Shown here: in pieces, positions 1 to 5,792 of the stretch
How positions within the stretch are numbered: the first letter of the stretch is position 1
How the letters are laid out: each line of letters opens with the position of its first letter
Assembly: GCA_937942115.1 (NCBI GenBank)
Contig: CALDFY010000393.1
Coordinates: 1-9,003, forward strand
Source: an uncultured Anaerolineae bacterium
GTDB taxonomy: Bacteria; Chloroflexota; Anaerolineae; B4-G1; DUEL01
Reading direction: 5' to 3'
Length of the DNA stretch: 9,003 nucleotides
Notes under the pieces: model-generated
What the model saw: only the letters and a program-made list of their open reading frames with translations
Databases searched by the model: none
What the model was told of the DNA's origin: nothing
Position numbers and translations under genes: made by a program

Positions 1-219
1 GTCATCATCCTCTTCAACAGTGGGGTCAAACTGGTGGTGGAGGGGTCGCCGGTGCTGGAGGACTTGCGCACCCTGGAGGCCCAGGGGGTCCAGATTCTGG
101 CCTGCGGCACCTGCCTGGGGTACTACGGCCTGAAGGAGAAGGTTGTCGTCGGCGAAATCTCCAATATGTACACCATCGCCGAGACGATGATGCAGGCGGG
201 GCGGGTCGTCTCTCTATGA
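1..219 (+). CDS. yedF: YedF-like (DsrE/TusA-type) selenium-metabolism protein, C-terminal part
   Basis: The reading frame is open from the first base and ends in TGA at 217-219, so only the last 72 residues of a longer protein are present. The fragment contains FNSGVKLVVEGSPVLEDL, LACGTCLGYYGLKEK and GEISNMYTI. This is the pattern of the C-terminal DsrE-like domain of YedF proteins: a strand and helix, then a Cys-x-x-Cys-like CGTC, then a Gly-Glu-x-x-Asn-Met-Tyr strand. YedF proteins usually pair an N-terminal TusA-like domain with this domain and are associated by genome context with selenium or sulfur-transfer metabolism; the exact reaction is not settled. The N-terminal half and any start lie outside the window. 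The gene converges on the LCP gene, and the hairpins at 245-365 are its likely terminators. The family call rests on recognition of the motif order, not on a search. Confidence 0.75.
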   Translation, partial: VIILFNSGVKLVVEGSPVLEDLRTLEAQGVQILACGTCLGYYGLKEKVVVGEISNMYTIAETMMQAGRVVSL

Positions 220-244
220 CAGGACTTACGCGGTTCACTTGCAG

Positions 245-292
245 GACGGGCTTTCAGCCCGTCTGGACGGCCTGAAAAGGCCGTCCTACAGT
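245..292. terminator. Double hairpin, probable bidirectional terminator (first repeat copy)
   Basis: Two stems lie side by side. GACGGGC (245-251) pairs with GCCCGTC (257-263) around a 5-nt loop. GGACGGCC (265-272) pairs with GGCCGTCC (279-286) around TGAAAA. The second stem sits inside a 32-bp repeat at 261-292 that recurs identically at 334-365. It lies between two convergent genes, which fits termination from both sides. There is no clean U-tract, so the terminator role is inferred from position and structure. Confidence 0.5.
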
Positions 293-365
293 AAACCCGA
301 CAACGGCACCTCTGCCATCTCCCTGGACATTGCGTCTGGACGGCCTGAAAAGGCCGTCCTACAGT
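261..365. repeat. Two identical 32-bp direct repeats with internal hairpin
   Basis: Positions 261-292 and 334-365 are identical over 32 bp, separated by 41 bp of unrelated sequence. Each copy contains a perfect 8-bp stem with a TGAAAA loop (265-286 and 338-359). Both lie in the 163-bp gap between the convergent yedF-like and LCP genes. They look like members of a dispersed hairpin repeat family. Confidence 0.7.
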
Positions 366-382
366 TTAGGTGCGTAACTCCT

Positions 383-1888
383 TTAAGGCGCCGGTGTCGG
401 CGTGGGTGTGGGGGTGGGCGTGGGCGCCGGGACGTACTGGATCGCCCCCGGCCGGATACAGGAATCGTAGTTCGCCCCCAGAATCACCCGAAAGTCTATC
501 TCGCCGCCCGCCCCCGGCTGTTTCTCTATGTCCTCCGGCTTGAGGCTATAGAGGCGGGTGAGCAGCCAGAGGGGGGAACCCTTGGCCGTGGTGGTGAAAT
601 CCACCACGCGGGTTCGGGAGACCGGCTCCGTCGCCGTGACCCCCGTCACCAGGAAGCCCTCCCAGCGCAGCCGCTCCGCCGCCACCTCCGCCATCCCCGG
701 CCGCCCCGTCCCGTCCCAGACCTCCACCCGGAAGGGGGATCGGCGCGCCCGCCCGGTCGCCGGGGGCTGCAGCGCCTCCGCGACCAGTGGCTCCAGCGCG
801 CCCGGGACCGGCAGAAGCACGTACGCGCCGTTCGGGTCCGTCCAGTGCTCCACGTAGGGCGGGACGATGAAACGACTCTTCACGTTCGCCCAGTCCAGGC
901 GGGTCCCCAGCCACCCCAGGTAAACCATCTCCTTCAGCCCCAGGTCGGTCTCTACCGTCTGGCGGAGGGCGTCCCAGAGGTCCGGGATGCGCGCCAGTAC
1001 CCCTCCGCTCAGCGCCTGCCGGTAGAGGGCGCGCAGGACCTGATGCTGCCGTCGGCTGCGGTCAAAGTCGCTGGTGGACCAGCGGGAACGGACGTACCAG
1101 AGGGCCTGTTGACCGTCCAGGTGCTGAATGCCCGGGTAGAGGTCTATGTCTATCCCCTGCTCCGGATGGGCGGGGTCGGGGAACGTGTCGTGGAACTCGC
1201 ACTCTACCGGCACGTCCACCCCGCCCAGCGCGTCCACAATGCGGACGAAGCCCGAAAAGTCCACCATCGCGTAGTAGTGGATGGGGATGCCGAAGTTGTA
1301 TTCCACCGTCGCCTTGACCAGGGCCATCCGCCCGCCGGGGTAATCCTTCCCCCGGTTAATGGCGGTGTTGATCTTCCCGAACCCGTACCCGGGAATCCAG
1401 GCGTAGTAGTCCCGGGGGATGGAAAGCATACTCACTGCCGGAATATCCGGGTGAATGCTGACGACGATCATCACATCCGTCCGCCCGCCGTTGCCCTCCT
1501 GCGTATCCAGCCCCAGCAGGAGGACGTTCATCACCCCCTCCGGCAGGGAGACGAGGGGCATCGGCGTGGGGACGGGCAGGCTGACCGGCAGCGTGTTGCT
1601 GACCGGCAGGTCGTAGGCCGGCGTTGCGTGGGTGAGGGCCGGCGGGGACGGCGGGATCATCGTGGGAGTGGGCGTCGGTATCGGCGTCGGGGTCGGTGTG
1701 GACGTCGGGAACGGGGTCGCCGTCGGCGAGGGGAAAGGCGACGGCGGGTGCGGATTGTTGTGAGGCACCACAATGGTCGCCGTCGGCGCGGTATCCATCG
1801 GGATCATCGGCCCGATCAGCCCCCGCGCGGCCACCGCCGTGATGACCAGCGTGATGACCAGGATGAAGGATGCGGACGTCTTTTTCAT
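383..1888 (-). CDS. LytR-CpsA-Psr (LCP) family cell-envelope protein with LytR_C domain
   Basis: LCP proteins are membrane-anchored enzymes that transfer undecaprenyl-linked glycopolymers to the cell wall or envelope. The 501-residue product has one N-terminal membrane segment (about 7-27), then a Thr/Pro-rich linker (about 50-80) on the outer side. The LCP domain follows (about 118-290) with GRTDVM (R136, D138), SIPRD (R159, D160), KINTA and the Arg-rich DRSRRQ (276-281), which correspond to the pyrophosphate- and metal-binding Arg/Asp set of the family. A LytR_C domain follows (about 384-475, FRVEVWDGTGRPGMAE). The protein ends in a second Thr-Pro repeat (489-500), encoded by a simple repeat at 386-424. 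The ATG start puts the membrane segment right at the N-terminus; only a weak purine-rich stretch precedes it. The gene diverges from surE and shares its promoter region. The polymer it transfers cannot be told from the sequence. Confidence 0.9.
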   Translation of the reverse strand: MKKTSASFILVITLVITAVAARGLIGPMIPMDTAPTATIVVPHNNPHPPSPFPSPTATPFPTSTPTPTPIPTPTPTMIPPSPPALTHATPAYDLPVSNTLPVSLPVPTPMPLVSLPEGVMNVLLLGLDTQEGNGGRTDVMIVVSIHPDIPAVSMLSIPRDYYAWIPGYGFGKINTAINRGKDYPGGRMALVKATVEYNFGIPIHYYAMVDFSGFVRIVDALGGVDVPVECEFHDTFPDPAHPEQGIDIDLYPGIQHLDGQQALWYVRSRWSTSDFDRSRRQHQVLRALYRQALSGGVLARIPDLWDALRQTVETDLGLKEMVYLGWLGTRLDWANVKSRFIVPPYVEHWTDPNGAYVLLPVPGALEPLVAEALQPPATGRARRSPFRVEVWDGTGRPGMAEVAAERLRWEGFLVTGVTATEPVSRTRVVDFTTTAKGSPLWLLTRLYSLKPEDIEKQPGAGGEIDFRVILGANYDSCIRPGAIQYVPAPTPTPTPTPTPAP

Positions 1889-1902
1889 ACGCCGGACTTT
1901 TC

Positions 1903-1931
1903 TTGCCTTTTGAGTTCTTTTGGATTATACT
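1903..1931 (+). promoter_or_regulatory. Predicted promoter of surE
   Basis: TTGCCT (1903-1908) and TATACT (1926-1931) are separated by exactly 17 bp and match the sigma-70 consensus at 4/6 and 5/6 positions. Transcription would begin near 1938, about 40 nt before the surE ATG. The -10 box overlaps the -10 box of the opposing LCP promoter. Confidence 0.55.
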
Positions 1932-1952
1932 ACGGAATGTTGAAAATGCCAG
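1924..1952 (-). promoter_or_regulatory. Predicted promoter of the LCP gene
   Basis: On the minus strand, CTGGCA (1952-1947, 4/6 match to TTGACA) is followed after 17 bp by a perfect TATAAT (1929-1924). Initiation would fall near 1917, about 28 nt before the LCP start codon. It overlaps the surE promoter by the shared block ATTATACT. Confidence 0.6.
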
Positions 1953-1978
1953 TATCTGACCACAGACCATAGACCGCG

Positions 1979-2857
1979 ATGCCGCTGATTCTGGTCACCA
2001 ACGACGACGGGATTGATTCGCCCGGGCTGCGGGCGGCGGTTCGGGCAGTCCGGGGGTTGGGGGATGTGCTGGTCGTTGCGCCCACCCGCCAGTGGTCGGG
2101 CGCGGGCCGATGCTTCGCGCGGGAGACCACCGGCGCCATCTCCCCCCGAACGCTGGAGGTAGACGGGGAGCCGGTATCGGCGTTTGCGGTGGACGGTTCC
2201 CCCGCCCAGGTGGTGTTGCACGCGCTGCTGGAACTGGCCCCCCGTCCGCCGGACCTGCTGGTGGTGGGGATCAACTACGGGGAGAACCCCGGGGCAGACG
2301 TGACCTGCTCCGGCACGGTCGGCGCAGCGCTCCAGGGCGCTTCCTGCGGCGTCCCGGCCCTGGCCGTCTCCCGGCAGGCCCCCAAAGAGGTCCACCTGAA
2401 TCTTTCCGACGAGGTGGACTTCACCGTCGCGGCCCATTTTACCCGTCTCTTTGCCTCCCGGATGCTGGCGGTGGCGCTTCCCTTTGACGTGGACGTCCTC
2501 AAAGTGGACGTCCCCGACGGCGCCACGACCGAAACCCCCTGGCGGCTGACCCGGCAATCCCGCCGGACCTACTTCCGTCCGGTCCCGCCCCGGCGGAGCG
2601 ACCTCTCCCGGCCAGGGCGGATGGACTACGAGGCCGCGTGGGACGTTCGGGACCTGGAGCCGGATAGCGACATCTACGCGCTGGTGGTGGACCGGGTGGT
2701 GGCGGTGACGCCGCTGAGCCTGGACCTGACCTCCCGGGCCGACCCGGCGGAGGTGGCCCGGATGCTTTGTCTCGCCCCACCCCCTGACCCCCTCCCCTCT
2801 CCTGAACAAAGTTCAGGAGAGGGGAGGGGGTGGCCTGGAGGGCCGGGGGAGGGGTGA
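1979..2857 (+). CDS. surE: 5'-nucleotidase SurE
   Basis: SurE hydrolyses nucleoside 5'- (and often 3'-) monophosphates in the cytoplasm using a divalent metal. The 292-residue product opens with ILVTNDDGIDSPGL, which carries the metal-binding Asp pair (D9, D10). It continues with APTRQWSGAG (S40) and GINYGENPGADVTCSGT (N98), matching the family's four metal ligands. Canonical SurE is about 250-265 residues. Here residues from about 266 on (APPPDPLPSPEQSSGEGRG and a Gly-rich end) are encoded by a palindromic repeat inserted at the 3' end, and that repeat's terminal GGGGTGAGG supplies the TGA stop. No Shine-Dalgarno is visible before the ATG; instead there are imperfect 7-bp repeats (ACAGACC, ATAGACC). 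The gene is first in a same-strand run with mntA, hepT and dtd, but the tandem repeats at 2774-2953 may end its transcript. Confidence 0.93.
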   Translation: MPLILVTNDDGIDSPGLRAAVRAVRGLGDVLVVAPTRQWSGAGRCFARETTGAISPRTLEVDGEPVSAFAVDGSPAQVVLHALLELAPRPPDLLVVGINYGENPGADVTCSGTVGAALQGASCGVPALAVSRQAPKEVHLNLSDEVDFTVAAHFTRLFASRMLAVALPFDVDVLKVDVPDGATTETPWRLTRQSRRTYFRPVPPRRSDLSRPGRMDYEAAWDVRDLEPDSDIYALVVDRVVAVTPLSLDLTSRADPAEVARMLCLAPPPDPLPSPEQSSGEGRGWPGGPGEG

Positions 2858-2859
2858 GG
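2774..2859. repeat. Palindromic GC-rich repeat, copy 1
   Basis: The core is a perfect 20-bp inverted repeat (2788-2807 with 2811-2830) around an AAA loop. A smaller GGCC/GGCC-type hairpin follows (about 2832-2844), then the terminus GGGGGAGGGGTGAGG. The last 84 bases of surE (from 2774) lie inside it, so it encodes the SurE tail and stop codon. It is intact and acts as the 'empty' comparison for the interrupted copy at 5793-6179. Confidence 0.85.
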
Positions 2860-2861
2860 AA

Positions 2862-2953
2862 CCTCACCCCACCCCCTGACCCCCTTCCCTCCCCCGAACG
2901 CAGTTCGGGAGAGGGGCCGGGGGTGAGGTGAAGGGCCGGGGGAGGGATGAGGA
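2862..2953. repeat. Palindromic GC-rich repeat, copy 2, tandem to copy 1
   Basis: It starts two bases after copy 1 with CCTCACCCCACCCCCTGA, has a degraded central stem (CCGAAC loop GCA GTTCGG, then mismatches), and ends GGGGGAGGGATGAGG. The terminus differs by one G-to-A change from the GGGGGAGGGGTGAGG of other copies. That change creates the ATG (2947-2949) used as the mntA start. Confidence 0.8.
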
Positions 2954-3447
2954 TGCGGGAAGGCGGCTTCATCGGGGACATCCGGCCCCTTTTACCGGAA
3001 CTCCAGCGGCTCTTCCAGGAGCATCGGGTGACCCTGGCCTACCTCTTTGGCTCTCAGGCCAGCGGGAAGGCGGGGCCGCTCTCGGATGTGGATATCGCCG
3101 TCCTCTTCGCAGAGGATTTGGACAGCCGCACGCGGTTTCGCCTCCGCTGCCACCTGATCGCGGAACTGATGGGCGTCTTTCGTCGCAACGACGTGGAGGT
3201 GGTGGACCTGGCCGAGGCGTCACCGCTTTTGAGAAACCAGGTGCGCCGCTACGGGCAGTTGCTGTATTGTCCGGACGACCGTCAGCGGGTGCGCTTCCAG
3301 ACCGAGGCGTTGCGCGATTACCTGGATACCCGGCCCATCCGGCAGGTGCAGCAGTACTACCTGATAAAGAAGGTTCAGGAAGGGACTTATGGTGGACGTC
3401 GAGACGGTAACGGCCCTCCTGAGAGCCCTGGACCAGTATGTAGATGA
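2947..3447 (+). CDS. mntA: MntA-type minimal nucleotidyltransferase, antitoxin of a HepT-MntA pair
   Basis: MntA antitoxins are small nucleotidyltransferases that transfer AMP from ATP to a tyrosine of the HepT toxin and so inactivate it. The 166-residue product has the family signature GSx10DxD: G35-S36 and D47/D49 in YLFGSQASGKAGPLSDVDIA. Downstream, NDVEVVDL (81-88) carries the likely third carboxylate (E84 or D87). After about residue 147 the chain (YGGRRDGNGPPESPGPVCR) is low in family character and is encoded where the frame overlaps hepT by 59 bp. It may be a drifted tail. The ATG lies inside the end of a palindromic repeat, whose GGGGGAGGG acts as a purine-rich leader; ATG at 2953 is an alternative. 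The direct hepT partner downstream makes the pair assignment firm. Partner specificity and toxicity are inferred from the families. Confidence 0.85.
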   Translation: MRMREGGFIGDIRPLLPELQRLFQEHRVTLAYLFGSQASGKAGPLSDVDIAVLFAEDLDSRTRFRLRCHLIAELMGVFRRNDVEVVDLAEASPLLRNQVRRYGQLLYCPDDRQRVRFQTEALRDYLDTRPIRQVQQYYLIKKVQEGTYGGRRDGNGPPESPGPVCR

Positions 3448-3826
3448 ACTGGAGAAGTACCGCGCTCTCTCCTATGAGGAATTCGCTGCTAAGACCCAGC
3501 ATTACTGGGCGGTGGAACATGGTCTCCAACTGGCGATCCAATCGCTCTTGGATGTGGGCAACCACATTCTGGCCGCAGAGACCGCACGCCAGGTGGAGGA
3601 ATACCGCGATATTATTGTTGCCCTGGGTGAGGAAGGGATTCTGCCGCCAGCCTTCGCAAGCCGCATCCTGGGCATGGCGGGCTTCCGCAACGTCCTGGTT
3701 CATCGCTACCGCCAAGTAAACCTGCGGGAAGTCTACGACCATCTGCAAAACGACCTGGACGACTTCCGGCGTTTTGCCCGCTACGTGACAGAGTGGCTGA
3801 GCCGGAAGGGGTACCTGGTCCGGTAG
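3389..3826 (+). CDS. hepT: HepT-like (HEPN) ribonuclease toxin, partner of MntA
   Basis: HepT toxins are all-helical HEPN-fold RNases that cleave RNA through a conserved Rx4-6H motif and are silenced by MntA-mediated AMPylation of a nearby tyrosine. The 145-residue product has R100-NVLV-H105 followed by Y107 (FRNVLVHRY), which is exactly the Rx4HxY motif with the AMPylation-site tyrosine in place. Length and helical character match the family. The ATG is preceded by AGGAAGGGA, a good Shine-Dalgarno with short spacing, and lies inside the end of mntA (59-bp overlap), so the two are probably translationally coupled. Codons look less extremely GC-rich than in neighbouring genes, by eye only, which would suit a mobile module. 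All catalytic residues are intact, so the toxin is predicted active. RNA target unknown. Confidence 0.88.
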   Translation: MVDVETVTALLRALDQYVDELEKYRALSYEEFAAKTQHYWAVEHGLQLAIQSLLDVGNHILAAETARQVEEYRDIIVALGEEGILPPAFASRILGMAGFRNVLVHRYRQVNLREVYDHLQNDLDDFRRFARYVTEWLSRKGYLVR

Positions 3827-3850
3827 AACCCCGGAGCCGGAGGCAACCCG

Positions 3851-4288
3851 ATGCGCGTGGTGGTTCAACGTGTTCGGCAGGCGAAAGTGTCGGTGGACGG
3901 GGAGACTGTCGCCGCCATCGGCCTGGGGGTGGTGGTGCTGGTGGGGGTAACTCACAGCGACACCGACGAAGCGGCCCGCTGGCTGGCCCAGAAGGTGGCC
4001 GGGCTGCGCATCTTTGAGGACGCCGAGGGCAAAATGAACGCCGGCCTCCTGGACGTGGGCGGCCAGGCGCTGGTCGTCTCCCAGTTCACCCTCTACGCCG
4101 ACGCCCGCAAGGGCCGCCGCCCCTCCTTCACCGACGCCGCCCCGCCGGAGGTGGCGGAGCCCCTGGTGCGTCGCTTCGCCGACGAACTGGCCGCCACCGG
4201 CGTCCCCGTCCAGACCGGCGTCTTCGGCGCCCACATGCTGGTGGAAATCCACAACGACGGCCCGGTCACCATCCTGCTGGAGCGATAG
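3851..4288 (+). CDS. dtd: D-aminoacyl-tRNA deacylase
   Basis: Dtd removes D-amino acids (and glycine mischarged on tRNA-Ala) from tRNA, a chiral proofreading step in translation. The 145-residue product is the standard family length. It begins MRVVVQRVRQAKVSVDGE and carries both signature motifs: SQFTLYAD (about 77-84), the SQxTL active-site loop, and NDGPVT (about 136-141), whose Gly-cisPro motif enforces chirality by rejecting L-amino acids. GGAGG (3839-3843) stands 7 nt before the ATG, an ideal ribosome site. It starts 24 bp after hepT on the same strand, so it may be cotranscribed with the toxin-antitoxin pair, though no functional link is implied. It converges on idi2 across a repeat-filled gap. 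Confidence 0.95.
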   Translation: MRVVVQRVRQAKVSVDGETVAAIGLGVVVLVGVTHSDTDEAARWLAQKVAGLRIFEDAEGKMNAGLLDVGGQALVVSQFTLYADARKGRRPSFTDAAPPEVAEPLVRRFADELAATGVPVQTGVFGAHMLVEIHNDGPVTILLER

Positions 4289-4350
4289 ACTTTTCATCTG
4301 CCGGTCGGGGATGGTTCGCAATCGGGACACTTCTGGGTGAGGTGTTTCTT

Positions 4351-4415
4351 GCCCTTCCCCCTCCCCGGCCCTCCCCTCTCCCGCTCGCCCTCGGCGGCGG
4401 GAGAGGGGCCGGGGG
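4351..4415. repeat. Palindromic GC-rich repeat, copy 3 (probable dtd terminator)
   Basis: CCCCTCTCCCGC (4373-4384) pairs perfectly with GCGGGAGAGGGG (4397-4408) around a 12-nt loop. The stem sequence is the same as in other copies but the loop is longer and the outer ends are shortened. It begins about 60 bp after dtd and could fold in its transcript. Confidence 0.7.
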
Positions 4416-4671
4416 CATATGCGTTAACTTAAGGGGCTGCGCCAGTTGGGTCGCCGCCTCGGGCGCTGACTGAAGCCAGCCTCTTTAGGCCTTCGGCCGG
4501 GTCCCTTCACTTCGTTCGCAACAAGGTCGGCCTTCGCCGACCTCCTGAAGAGGGCGTCAACGCAGGTTGACGCCCGGCGCGAAGCGTCCAGGGAGGCCGA
4601 TTTCCAATCGGCGCCCGAGGCGGCGGGAAGCGGAGAGCCGAAGCCAGCCTTAAGTTAACGTTTATGCCCCC
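4411..4671. mobile_element. MITE-like non-coding element with 24-bp terminal inverted repeats
   Basis: Positions 4411-4434 and 4648-4671 are inverted repeats matching at 22 of 24 positions, including the exact 12-mers CGTTAACTTAAG (4422-4433) and CTTAAGTTAACG (4649-4660). Inside is a second inverted pair, GCCGCCTCGGGCGC (4453-4466) with GCGCCCGAGGCGGC (4611-4624), and three further hairpins. No plausible ORF is present. The core (4463-4636) is shared with 8687-8884. The right terminus supplies the TAA stop of idi2. It fills the gap between two convergent genes. Mobility is inferred from the terminal repeats; no target duplication is clear. Confidence 0.6.
4463..4636. repeat. Structured dispersed repeat, copy A
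   Basis: It aligns with 8687-8884. Stems seen: GGTCGGC-CTTC-GCCGACC (4525-4542), a perfect 10-bp stem 4552-4561 with 4566-4575 (loop GCAG), and GCCGATT-TCC-AATCGGC (4596-4612). The first stem is kept in copy B by two paired base changes. Confidence 0.75.
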
Positions 4672-5747
4672 AACCCCCTCCCCTCTCCCGAACTACGTTC
4701 GGGAGAGGGGAGAGGACCAGGGGGTGGGGTGAGGATGGGCACCCGCGCCAGTGCGGCCAGGTCCGGCGCACCCACCGCAAACATCGCCACGCGCAGTTGG
4801 GTGACGATGACCGTCGCCGCCTCCGCCACAGCCCGCTCCGATTCGGCAGCGGCGACCAGAAACGGTCGGGCCACCCCGCACACTGTGGCCCCCAGGGCAA
4901 TCGCCTTGGCGACCTGGATGCCGTCCCGGATGCCGCCGCTGGCGATAATGGGGAGATGCGGGACGGCCCGGCGGGCCTCCCGGACAGCCTCGGCCGTCGG
5001 GATGCCCCAATCCCGGAAGGCGGCGGCGACGGCCCGCTGGAGGCCGTTCTGGGCCCGGTACATCTCCACCTGGCTCCAGGAAGTGCCGCCGGCCCCGGCC
5101 ACGTCCAGCGCGGCCACCCCCGCATCCGCCAGGCGGCGGGCCACGTCGGCGGAGAGTCCCCACCCCACCTCTTTCACCACGACGGGCACCTCCAGCGCCC
5201 GGCAGACCGCTTCTATCTTGCGCAGAAGGCCGGAGAAGTCGGTCTGCCCCTCGGGCTGGAGGGCCTCCTGAAGCGGGTTCAGGTGGAGGATGAGGCCGTC
5301 GGCCTCCACCATCTCCACCGCCCGGCGGCAGTGGTCCACAGTGTAGCCGTAGTTCAACTGCACCGCGCCCAGATTGGCCAGGAGGAGAATATCCGGGGCC
5401 ACGTCCCGCACCCGGTACGTTTCCGCCAGCGTCGGGTCTTCCAGCGCGGCTCGCAGGGAGCCCAGCCCCATCCCGATACCCGCCTCCTGGGCGGCGCGGG
5501 CCAGTCGGCGGTTGATCTCCCGCCCCTGGGGCGTCCCGCCGGTCATAGAGGAGATCAGCAGGGGGGCCTGCAACCGTCTCCCCAGAAAATAGACCGTCGT
5601 ATCCACCGCCGCCAGCGAAATTTCGGGCAGGGCGCAGTGGACGAACCGGTAGCGCTCAAAGCCCGTCGTCATCATATCAAAAGAGACGTCCTCTTCCAGG
5701 CTGATTCGGATATGGTCTGCCTTCCGTCGGGGATGATCCTCTCGCAA
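4662..5747 (-). CDS. fni: Type 2 isopentenyl-diphosphate delta-isomerase (FMN-dependent)
   Basis: This enzyme (Idi2) interconverts IPP and DMAPP for isoprenoid synthesis, using reduced FMN and Mg2+. From a TTG start the product is 361 residues. Motifs, in that numbering: RKADHI near the N-terminus (8-13), SSMTGG (66-71), HLNPLQE (155-161) with the catalytic Gln and metal-binding Glu, QPEG (164-167), VKEVGWG (191-197), GAGGTSW (218-224) and the phosphate-binding SGGIRDG (270-276). The TTG is preferred because AGGAG lies 8 nt upstream and homologs begin shortly before KADHI. An in-frame GTG at 5796-5798 would add 17 residues but sits in the end of a palindromic repeat. The last 22 residues (TPPPGPLPSPERSSGEGRG and four more) are encoded by a palindromic repeat and closely resemble the SurE tail. 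The gene converges on dtd. Confidence 0.93.
   Translation of the reverse strand: MREDHPRRKADHIRISLEEDVSFDMMTTGFERYRFVHCALPEISLAAVDTTVYFLGRRLQAPLLISSMTGGTPQGREINRRLARAAQEAGIGMGLGSLRAALEDPTLAETYRVRDVAPDILLLANLGAVQLNYGYTVDHCRRAVEMVEADGLILHLNPLQEALQPEGQTDFSGLLRKIEAVCRALEVPVVVKEVGWGLSADVARRLADAGVAALDVAGAGGTSWSQVEMYRAQNGLQRAVAAAFRDWGIPTAEAVREARRAVPHLPIIASGGIRDGIQVAKAIALGATVCGVARPFLVAAAESERAVAEAATVIVTQLRVAMFAVGAPDLAALARVPILTPPPGPLPSPERSSGEGRGLGA
4665..4735. repeat. Palindromic GC-rich repeat, copy 4 (encodes the Idi2 tail)
   Basis: A perfect 16-bp stem, 4678-4693 with 4697-4712, surrounds a TAC loop, followed by the GGGGTGAGG terminus at 4727-4735. The 3' end of idi2 runs through it on the minus strand. 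It adjoins the right end of the MITE-like element at 4411-4671. Confidence 0.8.
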
Positions 5748-5755
5748 CGGTCGTT

Positions 5756-5760
5756 CTCCT
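5756..5760 (-). promoter_or_regulatory. Shine-Dalgarno deciding the idi2 start
   Basis: On the minus strand AGGAG lies 8 nt before TTG (5747-5745). The upstream GTG candidate at 5798 is preceded only by the G-rich end of a palindromic repeat. This favours TTG and a 361-residue Idi2. Confidence 0.6.
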
Positions 5761-5792
5761 GAGGTGTTGTATGTAATAGCATCGTAACGATT

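Noticed and set aside
261..365. Minimal CRISPR-like unit (two 32-bp palindromic repeats, 41-bp spacer)
   Set aside because: Only two copies, no leader or cas genes, and the location between convergent genes fits terminator-type repeats.
239..1972. Long + strand open frame of 577 codons opposite the LCP gene
   Set aside because: Its translation is Arg/Pro/Gly/His-rich with no family features, while the minus strand encodes a full LCP protein with all motifs. It is an antisense shadow of GC-rich coding sequence.
2969..4330. 453-codon minus-strand open frame opposite mntA-hepT-dtd
   Set aside because: It spans three genes with clear motifs on the + strand and has shadow-type composition.
4689..5762. 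Large + strand open frames opposite idi2
   Set aside because: They lack recognisable domains, and the minus strand carries all type 2 isomerase motifs in order.
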